A DNA stretch of 64,000 bases. It comes from Tetracentron sinense. Its lineage: Eukaryota > Streptophyta > Magnoliopsida > Trochodendrales > Trochodendraceae. Both the position numbers and the translations under genes were made by a program. Shown here piece after piece: positions 25,257-35,574 of the stretch; position 1 is the stretch's first letter, and every line of letters starts with the position of its first letter. Below the pieces are notes generated by a model. That model was not told the origin of the DNA and ran no database searches. It was given only the letters and a program-made list of their open reading frames with translations. The DNA lies in NCBI GenBank assembly GCA_015143295.1, contig CM026565.1, positions 15,126,041-15,190,040 on the forward strand, given 5' to 3'.

Positions 25257-25617
25257 ATACAAACTGTAGCAAAAACGGCTGGTATGCATCGTAACGAGTG
25301 GGTGGAGAATGCTGATCGTTGGGTTGCTGGTTTTCTTGAGATGTTTTGAGGAACATTGCCATAAAATGGTTAGTTCTCACATCCACACAAATTCTGCCCT
25401 TGGTGTTGCCATAATTCTAAATTTATTTTCTTTGCAGTCTGATCGCATTTTTTTTTAAAATCAGGGAACAGCCATCAGGGACAGAATCCAAGAGCGGTTA
25501 TTGAGGCAGCAGTCAGGAGGGCCCACCTATCTGCTTGAAGATGGCAAAGAAGATGATGAAGATGAATGCTATGATGAGGACGAAGAAGAATATTACTACG
25601 TCGAAGAAGAAGAATAG
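25257..25617 (+). pseudogene. CCT: CCT pseudogene, last two exons
   Basis: Exon 25257-25368 encodes [20 protein letters not shown], then [10 protein letters not shown], the membrane-binding amphipathic region at the end of plant CCT. One extra T at about 25345 shifts the frame before the expected EEHCHKM. The intron 25369-25464 has GT and CAG borders. The final exon 25465-25617 encodes GTAIRDRIQERLLRQQ and ends in an acidic, tyrosine-containing tail (DDEDE...EEEYYYVEEEE) with a TAG stop at 25615-25617, typical of plant CCT C-termini. Together with 5345-7375 this is one locus. The open tail without stops suggests decay is fairly recent or partly constrained, but five separate lesions make function unlikely. 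Confidence 0.9.
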
Positions 25618-26269
25618 ATTATAGCTCATTTCGTGCTTCTTGTCGGTAGGACCAACCACTACAGATTGCCTGCCTCTATGTATTATGGTATTTTGACATT
25701 GTTCGATGATTTCATGTAAAGGTAATCTAGTAACAACAGTAGAATGGAGTACTGCAGCTACTGGAGCTGAAATTAGCTTGTGAAAGACAGCTTGGAGTAG
25801 GTTTAAAACTCTTAGATATAATACAATTTGTTTCTTCTTCTCTTTAGTTAAATCTAATAAACACATGTAAATGGAAAGCAAAATTAATCCATATGTTGCC
25901 TGTGTTTAGGGTTGCAGCAGCTTCCTTCACACCATTTCCATTCAAAGTTCTTGCAAGGCTCGACATTGCCATCCAATTTACACTTGGCCGGTCCTTGTGG
26001 TTTCTTGCACATGGAGTCTTGTAGGCAGCATCTTATGCCATGTAGGCATTTGTTCTTTGTTTCAGCAGATTAAGCTTACCCTTGCACTTGTATATTTCGA
26101 GGGAGATTAATTGCATTAAACAGCAAGATTCTAATTTACACCAACCAGGGGGCCATTTAGCAGGGAAATTTGCTAAGATGAATGGATGATGATGAATTAG
26201 AATAGAAGGGTGGGTCTCTCCTGGGTTTTGTTTTGTTATTACAAACATCAGATTCAGATCTCTCAACCT
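25618..26269 (+). other. Presumed CCT 3' UTR and downstream flank
   Basis: Non-coding sequence following the CCT stop, AT-rich with T-rich tracts. The polyadenylation signal cannot be assigned. A minus-strand open frame at 25513-25881 is the antisense of the last exon and was discarded. Confidence 0.4.
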
Positions 26270-26411
26270 ATTCGGTGATACACAGTGGTTGTGTATCTCC
26301 CTTTGGGGAGGTGTGACTCAAGTTTGAGTTTTGGTGTGGCTGTTAAGTGCAGTGCTAACCCCTAACTTAGCTAAATAAATGATTTAGGACATACCAAAAA
26401 AAAAAAAAAAA
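26270..26411 (+). mobile_element. SINE-like retroposon ending in an A tract
   Basis: A short unit ends in about 17 A residues (26395-26411). GTGACTCAAGTTTGAGTTT could be a decayed RNA polymerase III B box (GTTCGAGTC type). No second copy in the window and no clear target duplication. Confidence 0.35.
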
Positions 26412-26412
26412 C

Positions 26413-26998
26413 TGTCACGACCCAAAATCCCACCTACGAGTTATGAGACTTTGGTATCATGACTTAACTTTACAAACCATCATGCAAGAGCATATAAGAC
26501 ATCTAAAAGGTAAACTAAAATTTTCTCTAATAACTTAACTGTATTCCAAGCATATACAAGTGTAGACAAAATATCAAAATGTACAATGACATAATTACAT
26601 GACCCAAGACTTAAGTCACATGACTAGTCCAACAAATCCCCAAAATAGAAGTGCCAAAATACAATCACCTATCAAGATCCCTTCTCTCCTCGGGATGATC
26701 CATAGTGGGCTTCTCTTCTATGTACTCAACCCATGGTTCCAGAGGACATATGTCGAATCTCTGACCTGCTAAAGATAATAATTTGGCTGAGCATGAAATA
26801 CTTAGCGTATACAAACCACTAGACAATTATGTTATAAAACATTTCATAACACATACAATTCAATTTCCAAGTATACTTTAATTCAGAGTGTGGAAGCTAA
26901 CATTTCAAACATATGTGAGCATAATTTCCATAATCTTACTTTAAATCTTAACTACTTGGATTTGTACTTTAAAACATACTTTGAGTTCGAATCGTAGA
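26413..26998 (-). mobile_element. 3' part of an old minus-strand gypsy LTR (H), piece 1
   Basis: On the minus strand this ends GGGTCGTGACA at 26413. It contains the CTAAGTATTTCATGCTCAG hairpin block about 380 bp from that end, as other LTRs here do. It continues beyond the solo LTR at 27004-30735 (TSD GATTC) into 30741-31053, and beyond the next insertion into about 40794-40900. Confidence 0.65.
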
Positions 26999-27806
26999 GA
27001 TTCTGTAGTGCCCCGGATTTTCTACAAGCACTGTTCATGTGCAAGTACTGTTCATGTGAGTGAATAGTACCGAGGGCACTAGTATTGGAAGGGCCAAAGG
27101 CCTTTATTATAAGTTGGGTTTGGTTAATGAGAGTGAGGGTTCCTCATGGCCTGAGTGTGAGGTGAGTTTGGTGGATGAATCAAGGGATGAGAGATGTCTT
27201 TGTGAAAACAAGCAAAGAGTATAAGACATACCCTAAGCGTTAGGGTGTTAGGGCCACATGAATCTTGATGTTCATGGGGGGCTTTTGCCTTCCATGGATA
27301 TGTTAGAAATTATTTTAGGGTTTTACGGACCTTTATGAATAGCTTAAAGACATTAAAACAATAGTGTGAAACACTCTAAATGATCAAAAGAAGTTGAAAA
27401 GAAGAAAAAGGTCTTCGCATACCCTTCACTTTAGGGAGACATTGTTTTTTCACCGTTTATTGGAATAGAGTGATTCTTGAATCTTTGGAAAGGTATTTAA
27501 ACCCTCTTCGAGGTTCATGTTGATCACTTTTCTGGATTTTGAGTCGGGGTTAAGTCAAACGTCAAATTTCTGAAACCAGGTCTGCTGCAAATCTAGACTG
27601 TTGAAGTCCATTTACAGACCAATCAGCTTTAAGGGCATTTTGGTCCATGAATAAAGAAAAATTAGAATTTTTGCAAAACACCAAAGTTGTTCCTCTTTGA
27701 AAGAAGAATCTAACGCAAGTTGAATCGTCAAAATCCGACAAGCGAGTCAAAAGTTATGGCTGAAATCCGAAAGTGCAAAAAACCTGAAAACTTTCTTTCC
27801 CAGGTA

Positions 27807-27975
27807 TGATCGTTCGTAAACGACCTACGAACGATCGTAGCGACGCTACGAACGATCGTAGCGACGCTACGAACGATCGTAGAGTTGCTACGATCGATCG
27901 CAAGGCCCCAAAAATGCTGTAAACCCATTGGAAAACCTACGATCGATCGTAGGAAGCCTATGAATGATCGTAGGC
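27807..27975. repeat. Palindrome array of CTACGATCGATCGTAG type in LTR G
   Basis: Variants include CTACGAACGATCGTAG (three copies, linked by CGACG), CTACGATCGATCGCA and CTACGATCGATCGTAGG. It lies about 50-220 bp upstream of the TATA box. The sequence differs from the palindromes of the other LTR families but the position is the same. Confidence 0.85.
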
Positions 27976-28029
27976 GCGTGAACCAAAATTTTTGTACAAG
28001 TTTTTCTTTGGGGTTTCAACCCCTTTGGC

Positions 28030-28036
28030 TATAAAT
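28030..28036 (+). promoter_or_regulatory. TATA box of LTR G
   Basis: TATAAAT in the context GGCTATAAATGGAC, downstream of the palindrome array. Confidence 0.55.
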
Positions 28037-29185
28037 GGACAACTATGTGAGGGGGTTTTGGGTAACCTAAAACCTAAGGGAGATTGAGAGAGTAAGGGGA
28101 AAAAATCTAGGGTTTCCAAAGGGGGATTTATCTCAAGATCAAGGAAACCCCAAATTCAATCTTCAAGCTTCTCAAAGACCAAAAGGGGAGCAAGGATCGT
28201 GCAAGCCAAGGCTTTTCTCACAAGCTAAGCCACAAGTAAACAACCACAAAAGGGATTTCGTGGGAAGATCAAGCGGAGCTTGAATCCTCTTCGCCAAGGC
28301 CATTCAAGCTTAGATCTCCCTTCTTCAAGCTTGGATCTTGAGTCTAAGGCATTCTCAAGTGGAGATTTGATCTCCTTAAGGTATAACACTCTCCTAGCTT
28401 TTCATGTTGGGATTTTCCCATTATTTCTAAGATGATAAACCCTTGTCTTGATGATTAAAGCAATACTAGTTACTACCTAACTAGGTTTTGATTCATGTAT
28501 GCAAAATACGTTTTGATGTATGATTTTGATTAAATAAGATAAAAGGGAAGGGTTAAACAAAGAGAATGTGAATACACTCTCTAAATGACTTTAGTTAGGA
28601 TTTCTTGATATTAAGTAAGGATGAAGGGATGAGTTTTGATGAGAGAGTAGAATATTCCACTCACTCTCCATTTTGTGCAATCTCACAAATAAAATCATGT
28701 TAGATCTAGGGTTGATGAATGTTTTGGGTTAATCTATGGCCTAGGGCCTTGTATACATAAAACATATGTTATGTATGTTGTATGGATATAATTTCCTTGT
28801 TTTCCTTAAATTGTTTATGTATTAGGATGATTTTCTTAGTTTTCCCTAACTATGCTTATGGATTGGTATGATTCCTTGTTTTCCTTAATTGTACACCAAG
28901 CATATGCACACACCCACTACTATGTGTTTGACATTCCTTGTGTATGACGCCACTCAAAAATGATTTCTTAAGATCAAACTAAGTATGATTTCCCACGATC
29001 AATACGAGTATAATAAATCAAGACCACGAATGAAACATGATTCCCCTAAGATCAAGAATAAATGTGATTTTCCAAGAACACGAACAAGCATGATTTCTCA
29101 CGATCAACACGAGTATGCTAAATCAAGAACAAACATGATTTTCCAAGATCAAGAACGAGCACGACTCACAAGAAAGAATAAGAAA

Positions 29186-29846
29186 GTATGTTAGTGTACT
29201 ATGACTAGGGTACGGGCACTAACATACGTTTCCAAGACAAGAAAAATTCACAAGGAATAAAAAGGAAAAGTTCACAAGCAAGAATATGAAAGGATACTAG
29301 TGTACTATGACCAGGTACATGCACTAGTATCTATTTCCAAGAATTAAGTGTGTTAGTGTACTATGACCAGGTACGGGCACTAACACACGTTTACAAGACA
29401 AGAATGAAAGGATGTCAGTGTACTATGACCAGGTATGGGCACTATCATCTGTTTCCAAGACAAGTAATAAATGATGTTAATGTACTATGACCAGGTACGG
29501 GCATTAACATCAGTGACAAGCATGAGAGAGTACTAGTATACTATGACCAGGTACGGGTACTAGTATTTGTCTCCAAATATGAAAGTATGCCAGTGTACTA
29601 TGACCAGGTACGGGCATTCGTATATGTTTCCAAGTCAAGAAATAAAGTATGCTAATATACTATGACCAGGTACGGGAATTAGCATACATCTTAAAGATAA
29701 GTAAGAAAGATGTTAGTGTACTATGACCAGGTACGGGCATTATCATCTATTTCCATGCAAGCAAGATCATAAGAAACTCACAAGCAAGTTAACAAGAATA
29801 CAAGAGATGATGCAAGTATACTATGACCAGGTACGGGTACTGGCAT
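29186..29846 (+). repeat. Ten-unit hairpin minisatellite with constant loop
   Basis: Ten units share TACTATGACCAGGTACGGG. Each is flanked by arms that are reverse complements: GTATGTTAGTG/CACTAACATAC (unit 1), GATACTAGTG/CACTAGTATC (2), GATGTTAATG/CATTAACATC (5), GTATGCTAAT/ATTAGCATAC (8), and others with one to three mismatches. The arms differ between units while pairing is kept. Spacers vary and contain CAAGACAAG-like sequence. Confidence 0.92.
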
Positions 29847-30740
29847 CTGTCTCCATGCAAGAACAACATAAGACAAGAAACACGAGACAAGAAACATAAG
29901 ATAAACATGAAATGAACAAGACAAGCACGAACTAGACATGAAAACCATGATTCACGGAGAATAAGACAAGACAAGATGTAACAAGCATGATCTACACAAG
30001 AATAAGATAAAACAAGCACGAGCTAGATACGCGATGTACACATGACAAGAAAAGATGAACAATTATGATCCTTACAAGACAAGAACTAAGACAAGACTAC
30101 TATGATCCACTCAAGAGCAAGACAAGACAAAATGAGTTCCACCAATCAAGGATCAAGACAAGAATCAAGGCTTATAAAATTGGCTTATAAAATTGTATTA
30201 TGCTTCCACACTCTGATTATTATTATTGATTATGCTATTTAGATTGTCAACTATTTTAATACATATGTAATGTGAAATTTATAACATGGTTAGCTAGTAG
30301 TTTGTAGACGCTGAGTATTCCATACTCAGTCATACATTTTATGTCGGCAGGTTCATTCGATATTGTATCCCAGGGCATTAGATTGAGATGGATTATGGAG
30401 AGCAGGAGCCTTCTTGGGATGTTCTTGAGGATGATAGGGATCTTGACATATGACCTTATGGTTGAGTGATGTAGAGGGAGAGACATGTATTTTTGGTTTT
30501 ATTTATGGGGATATTTGTATCAGTTTGAGTTGGTAACTCATGTTAAGGATTTTATGTATATGTCTTAGTTTATATTCAGTTATTGTAAATGATTAAACAT
30601 GGAATACAGTCAAGTTATTAAAGAAATTTTCAGTTCACTATTTAGCATGCCTTGTATACTCTTTGCAGATGATTTTAAGTGTAAGTGACGTCGCCAAAGC
30701 CTCGTAACTCCTAAGGGAGATTTTGGGGCGTTACAGATTC

Positions 30741-31053
30741 CTTGTGAGAATGTGATCCTTGTGAGCATCTTATGAGATCTTAGACTTATAGTCAGTTTTG
30801 ACCCATGATCCTTGTGAGATACATATGAGATCTTAAGAATGATCCTTGTGAGAATTCTTATGAGATCTTAGACTTGTGAGATACTTATGAGATACTTGTG
30901 AGATTCTTAAGAGATCCTAGACTTGTGAGATACTTATGAGACATTTATGAGATTAATCCTTGTGAGATTCTTACGAGATCTTAGACTTGGGGTCTACATG
31001 ACCCATGATCCTTGTGAGGTACATATGAGATCTTAGACTTGGGGTCAACATGA
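30741..31053 (-). mobile_element. Old LTR H, piece 2, with GAGATCTTA repeats
   Basis: This continues 26413-26998 after removal of the solo LTR. Tandem units of about 35 bp contain GATCCTTGTGAGATACATA and TGAGATCTTAGACTT. The same repeat resumes at 40794, after the copia LTR. Confidence 0.65.
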
Positions 31054-31883
31054 TGAAAGACATTGTAGAAACTCGGAACCGAGTTCCCTAGGCTAGGAAT
31101 AGTGCCATGAATAGTAGGTGGATAGTGCCCTTATGTGATGTGTGTAAGGCCTTTACATTTTGTTCTTGGTAGGATGGTCCATTTTGTTCTAGTTAGTGTG
31201 TTGAGTTAAGTGAGGATTTTAGGTGCATGTTTTGAATCTCAAAGGAGAGTATAAAGACACTCTAAGTGTCTAAAAACAAGGGTATAAAATACCTTAAGTG
31301 TTTAAATGGGTTGTAGGTGAATGGTGCTAGTGCATGAGGCATAAAGAGGTTGGAGCCTTTCATGTATGTTGGTGTGACTTTAATGATCATTGAGGTGGGT
31401 TAAAAACCTATGGAGAATGATTTATGAGGTGTGATTAGGGTGTTGGACCTAAGGGAAAAGAGTGTGAAAACACTCGAAGTGTTCTAGGTGTTGAAAATGT
31501 ATGTTTCGGCATTTACCTCAACTTTAAAGCGCTCTAGTTTAGTCATCGTTACTCGGAATCGAGTGAGTATTGAATTTTTGGAAAATTATTAGAACCCTCT
31601 TCGAGGTTCATGTTTACCATTTTTTCAGATTTTGAGTCGGGGTTAAGTCAAACGTCCGATTTCTAAAATCGGATCTGCTGCAATAGGGATTGACGAAACC
31701 CATTTGCAGATCAGTCGGCTCTAGAGCCATTTTTTGAAAATTAAAACTCAAAATGAGGAGTTGTATAAAACATAAAAGTTGTTCCCCTTCGAAAGATGAA
31801 TCCAACACAAGTTGAATCGCCAAAATCTGATGACCGAGTCAAAAGTTATGGCTAAAATACCGAAGGACGTTTTTGCAGACAAA

Positions 31884-31968
31884 CCCGCTCGAACGAGATA
31901 GACCAAAACTGAGTTTTTGAGGCCAGGGAGCAACTCGCTCTAGCGAGAAGGAAGCCCGCTCGAGTGAG
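31884..31968. repeat. Palindromes of CTCGCTCGAGCGAG type, 5' LTR of E
   Basis: CCCGCTCGAACGAG, CTCGCTCTAGCGAG and CCCGCTCGAGTGAG, upstream of the TATA box at 32011. The same module is repeated at 36100-36205 in the 3' LTR, where the palindromes are less decayed. Confidence 0.85.
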
Positions 31969-32010
31969 ATTGCGCAGACACGGTTTTGGGATTTTCTCAA
32001 CCCAAACACC

Positions 32011-32018
32011 TATATATA
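32011..32018 (+). promoter_or_regulatory. TATA box of element E, 5' LTR
   Basis: TATATATA in CACCTATATATACCCC. An identical context occurs at 36251 in the 3' LTR. Confidence 0.65.
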
Positions 32019-33132
32019 CCCCATTTTCGGGGGACCAAGGTTTCTAACACCTAGAGAAGGACTTTTTGAGAGAAAAAGAGAGAAAGGAGAGGAAAGGTTT
32101 GGGGATTTCCAAGAGGGGTCTTGTGGAGATCAAAGAGAGTCCAAATCAAAGCTTGGATCATTTCCTTCAGGAAGGATCTTCCTCTACCAAGTTGAGATTC
32201 TACTCAAAGGCTTTCTTCTACAAAGAAATCGGTCCAAGAGGTTAGTGATTCTACTACCTGGTCCAAGATCTTGCATAAACTCCACGGATCATAAGTCTCG
32301 CAAAGTTTTTCAAGAACTCGTAAGAAGCTCACAAGTCAAGATCTTGCATATGTCTCCAAGGATCATAAGCTCACAAGAAGGCTCACAAGAAAACTCATAA
32401 GCTCACAAGAAAAGTCATAAGAACTCGTAAGCTCACAAGAACTCATAAGAAAACACGAGACTAACAAGCATTTATAAGAACTCATAAGCATGCATAAGAT
32501 GAATTTTTTTTCCATGAAAATAACAAGTTTTATGAACGGTTTTCCATGACGGAGTTTTCAAGCATGAACTTGTGATTCGTAATTACTCATGCACTTGTAT
32601 GTAATATTATGATTATTATTCTTAGAGGGTAGGGTAGTTGTATGTGGTATTTTGTTATTTTAACACCGTTAGCTAGTAGTTTTGGCTCGCTGAGTATTCC
32701 ATGCTCAGCCGTACATGTTATGTCGACAGGTACACGGACTCCCTTTGACATCTGTGATTAGGGGCCTTAGATAGAGAAGGATTATGGCAAGGAGGAGCCA
32801 TATGTAGAACCTCAGGAGGAGGCAAGGGACTTACACCTCTGGCCCTATCTAGACTACTGCTGAGTGGAGAGACTGTGAGGTTTCTTTTGTATTTTGATAG
32901 GTGGGCATGTCCACCTTTACTTTTGTCATGTATGTACAAACTTGGAATACAGATGATATGTAAAGAAAAGAAATTTTGGGTTATGCTTCCGAACATGATT
33001 AAGCTTCCGCATTACTTTTTGTTGACATTATATATTGCCTTGTGTATTTGACAGGATGATTTGCCAGGTTAAGTATAGTCTCGCCTAAAGTATCCCTAAA
33101 CTCCTAGGAGGTATTTTGGGGTGCGACAGAGG

Positions 33133-33149
33133 TGGTATCAGAGCCTAGG
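33133..33149 (+). other. Primer-binding site of element E
   Basis: TGGTATCAGAGCCTAGG, four bases after the LTR end; matches the initiator-methionine tRNA type. Confidence 0.85.
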
Positions 33150-33803
33150 CATTAGAGTCCCTAGGGTCACTTAGTACTCGATACCACGATCAACACAAGG
33201 CATTAGGATTTAGGAAAGAGCCGTATTCCAAGTATAGACTAATGATTTAGTCTTAGTCCATAACCGGTTGGAAACCCCAACCGAACTTAGTGTCTTGCGC
33301 TAGAAAACATCAATTGTATGCTTATACCACTGTGATGTATACTCCGATTGTGTTACTATTATATACTTCATGAATGTTGAATGATTGTTGAAATTGTGAT
33401 TGAAATTAATGGCTAGCCCAAGTGTTGATCGACACAAGATCCACTCATTCTGTTGTCCCGCCTAGTTTCGTAAGGGGCATTAGGTCCGTATAGGAAATGA
33501 TATTCCAAGTATAGACTACTTAATAGTCTTCGTCTCAAACCGGTTGATACTTCAACCAATTTGATTCCTAGCTTCGCTAAGTTATCTAGGAATCCCTATT
33601 ATGTGTATTCCGGGAAATTTCACCTTTTAAACTATGCTCAAGACATCTACTCTCACAAACAAACACAAATTACACATCATGGTATGATGATAAGTTTATA
33701 TGAGTTCACACCATTCCCATGTCTAATAAGAATTCTTGTACAAAAATGGTATACTGAATGTCATGGATGTAGGAGTACGTTCTAGATAAAATGCTCAATC
33801 CAA

Positions 33804-33842
<39 letters not shown>

Positions 33843-35562
33843 GGTGAACTCGAGGAATAGGGTTGCTCTCAAAGCATGGGCTTAAAAAAAAAAAAAGGTG
33901 TTAGTAAAGTTTAGGAATGAAATGGACTCATAAACATCATACATGTCATAAGCATCATACGCATGTCATAAGCATCATATATGTCATAAGCATCATACGC
34001 ATGTCATAAGCATCGTCCATTGCAAAAGCATCATACATAGTGTGCGCTTCATATATAGCATAAGCATCATGCACATGCCACCATCATCATACATATCTCA
34101 CTTTGCATCATGCATGTCTCAAAATGCTTAGAGGATCATGCTAAAGAAAATCAAGGGGGAGTTATCTTCCAGGTATAAGACTAATCAGTTAGTCTTAATC
34201 CTAGTTGGTTAATACTTGACCGAAAATGATAAAGCTTAGTCACGCTAGGAATCCATGTCTGTTAATCTTAGTATATATATACCTTGGTGTATCTATATAA
34301 CTTATTATTATATTACTATGTGAATACCTCGACATATATATACAAAACACTTAGTTAATGATAATCTTAGGCACTTTAATTATTAATAAATACCTAGCAT
34401 ATCGTGGTAGTTTCCAAAAAAAATAAATTTTGGCATGGTATTAGGTTCTCTAGAGTCTTTTAGAGTTGATATCATGAGTGAGCAAAGGCATTAGGTTTCC
34501 TAGGATTATAAAATTTCCTGAGTTGAAATTTGGACTCAGGTGAACTTTGAATTTAGATTTGGTACCATGACATAATGGGTATCAAGCAGAGGTATTAGTT
34601 TGATATAGGGAGTCGTATCCCAAGGATAGACTAGTCACCTAATCTTAAGTGTGTAATCGGTTAATACCTAAACCAAGTGTGAGAACGTAGCTCCGCTAGG
34701 GAAACTAGTTGTATGACTATACTATCATGTATGCGAGTTGGGCATGTATGCTATTAATATATATATACCTTGAGGTCTTCAATATGCTTTAGAAGCTAAG
34801 TTAGCTAGTCATTTCATGGTATGGTTATACGGTATGGTCGTATATTGTTACGTGTTATTACTTACTTTTATAATAGCTAATTGTTATTCGAAATATGAGG
34901 ATTTGAAGAGTTTAGTTTCCAAGTCAGACTCGAGTTTAGCTATTGCCTCGGGACTTAACCATGGGGCGTGACAAGTGAGGTAGAGGTTAATAGACTAGAG
35001 GGAGAAAAGGTGATACTCCATTTGGCAATGAGCAGCCCACACTCCCGTCAAAGTTGTGAAGATATAAATTAGTGATAGAAATTGCTATGATTGTTATATA
35101 TGTACGAACTTGTTACAATATACATATATGTAAATGTATTGTGATGTATGAATTTATACATGCGAGATGCAAATGAAAACATTTTTTAGTTTTAATATCA
35201 AAGGCACCTTGCTAGTCAATAAGTACCTAGTCCATGTGTTAGTCTAAATTGGATCAACACACCCTTGTGCCATGTCTAAGGTGGTCAAGCCGTATACTCA
35301 TATGTATACTATACCTATTTCAACTAAGTGTGATGTGTTGCCTGTATATAACATGCTATCTATATAATATATATGATATATGTACTTGCTTGATGGTGGT
35401 TGGTCAAGGGCGCCTTGCTAATGAGCGGGTTGGCACAGGATTGATAAATCTTGTCATGTCTTAGGTTACTAAGTACGAAGGCTTGTTCAAGCTAAATGAA
35501 GTGCGGGAAAGGTTTCCTCTATTGCACGCGTAGCGTTCCAATTTCGGGGACGAAATTCCTAT
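33150..35562 (+). pseudogene. Internal region of element E: repeated leader modules and scraps of pol
   Basis: The leader block (ATTCCAAGTATAGACTA..., then ACCGGTTGG..., then CGCTAGGAAT) appears four times in diverged form, starting near 33226, 33503, 34168 and 34612. Between the first two copies is a protease scrap at about 33420-33475 that reads VDRHKIHS in one frame. In the neighbouring frame it aligns with the protease active-site region, with the glycine of DTG replaced by arginine. The last 70 bp before the polypurine tract match the pol C-terminus of the element at 51560. Other contents are AT-rich, including (TA)n at 33806-33835 and CATAAGCATCATACGCATGT repeats at 33930-34070. gag, reverse transcriptase and most of integrase are gone. 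Confidence 0.75.
33806..34130 (+). repeat. (TA)n tract and CATAAGCATCAT tandem repeats
   Basis: A 30-bp (TA)n run is followed by at least six units containing CATAAGCATCATAC(G/A)CATGT. Confidence 0.8.
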
Positions 35563-35574
35563 AAGGGGGGAGGA
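35563..35574 (+). other. Polypurine tract of element E
   Basis: AAGGGGGGAGGA directly before the 3' LTR TGTAGAAACC. Confidence 0.85.

Larger units (their letters stand above)
27004..30735 (+). mobile_element. Solo LTR (gypsy, Tekay-like), family G, 3732 bp
   Basis: It starts TGTAGTGCCCCGG and ends GGGGCGTTACA. The perfect duplication GATTC lies at 26999-27003 and 30736-30740. It holds the palindrome array at 27807-27975, a TATA box at 28030-28036, a ten-unit hairpin minisatellite at 29186-29846, and a 7-bp-stem hairpin CTGAGTATTCCATACTCAG at 30311-30329. It has no internal region. Confidence 0.93.
31064..33128 (+). repeat. 5' LTR of element E (2065 bp)
   Basis: It starts TGTAGAAACTCGG and ends GGGGTGCGACA. 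It contains the CTCGCTCTAGCGAG palindromes (31884-31968), TATATATA at 32011-32018, many ACTCATAAG/CTCACAAG repeats (32280-32500), and the GCTGAG/CTCAGC hairpin at 32689-32709. Relative to the 3' LTR it lacks about 980 bp after position 32250 but has about 280 bp extra near 31190-31490. Confidence 0.92.

Noticed and set aside
25513-25881. Minus-strand 122-codon frame
   Set aside because: Antisense of the last CCT exon and 3' UTR; Phe/Ile-rich from GAA-rich coding sequence read backwards.
26270-26411. tRNA gene candidate because of a possible pol III B box
   Set aside because: No cloverleaf can be drawn and the A tract at the end fits a retroposon better; kept only as a low-confidence SINE-like feature.
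29186-29846. Regularly spaced palindromic repeats resembling a CRISPR array
   Set aside because: Spacing is irregular, spacers are themselves repeat-derived, there are no cas genes, and the genome is eukaryotic. It is an LTR minisatellite.
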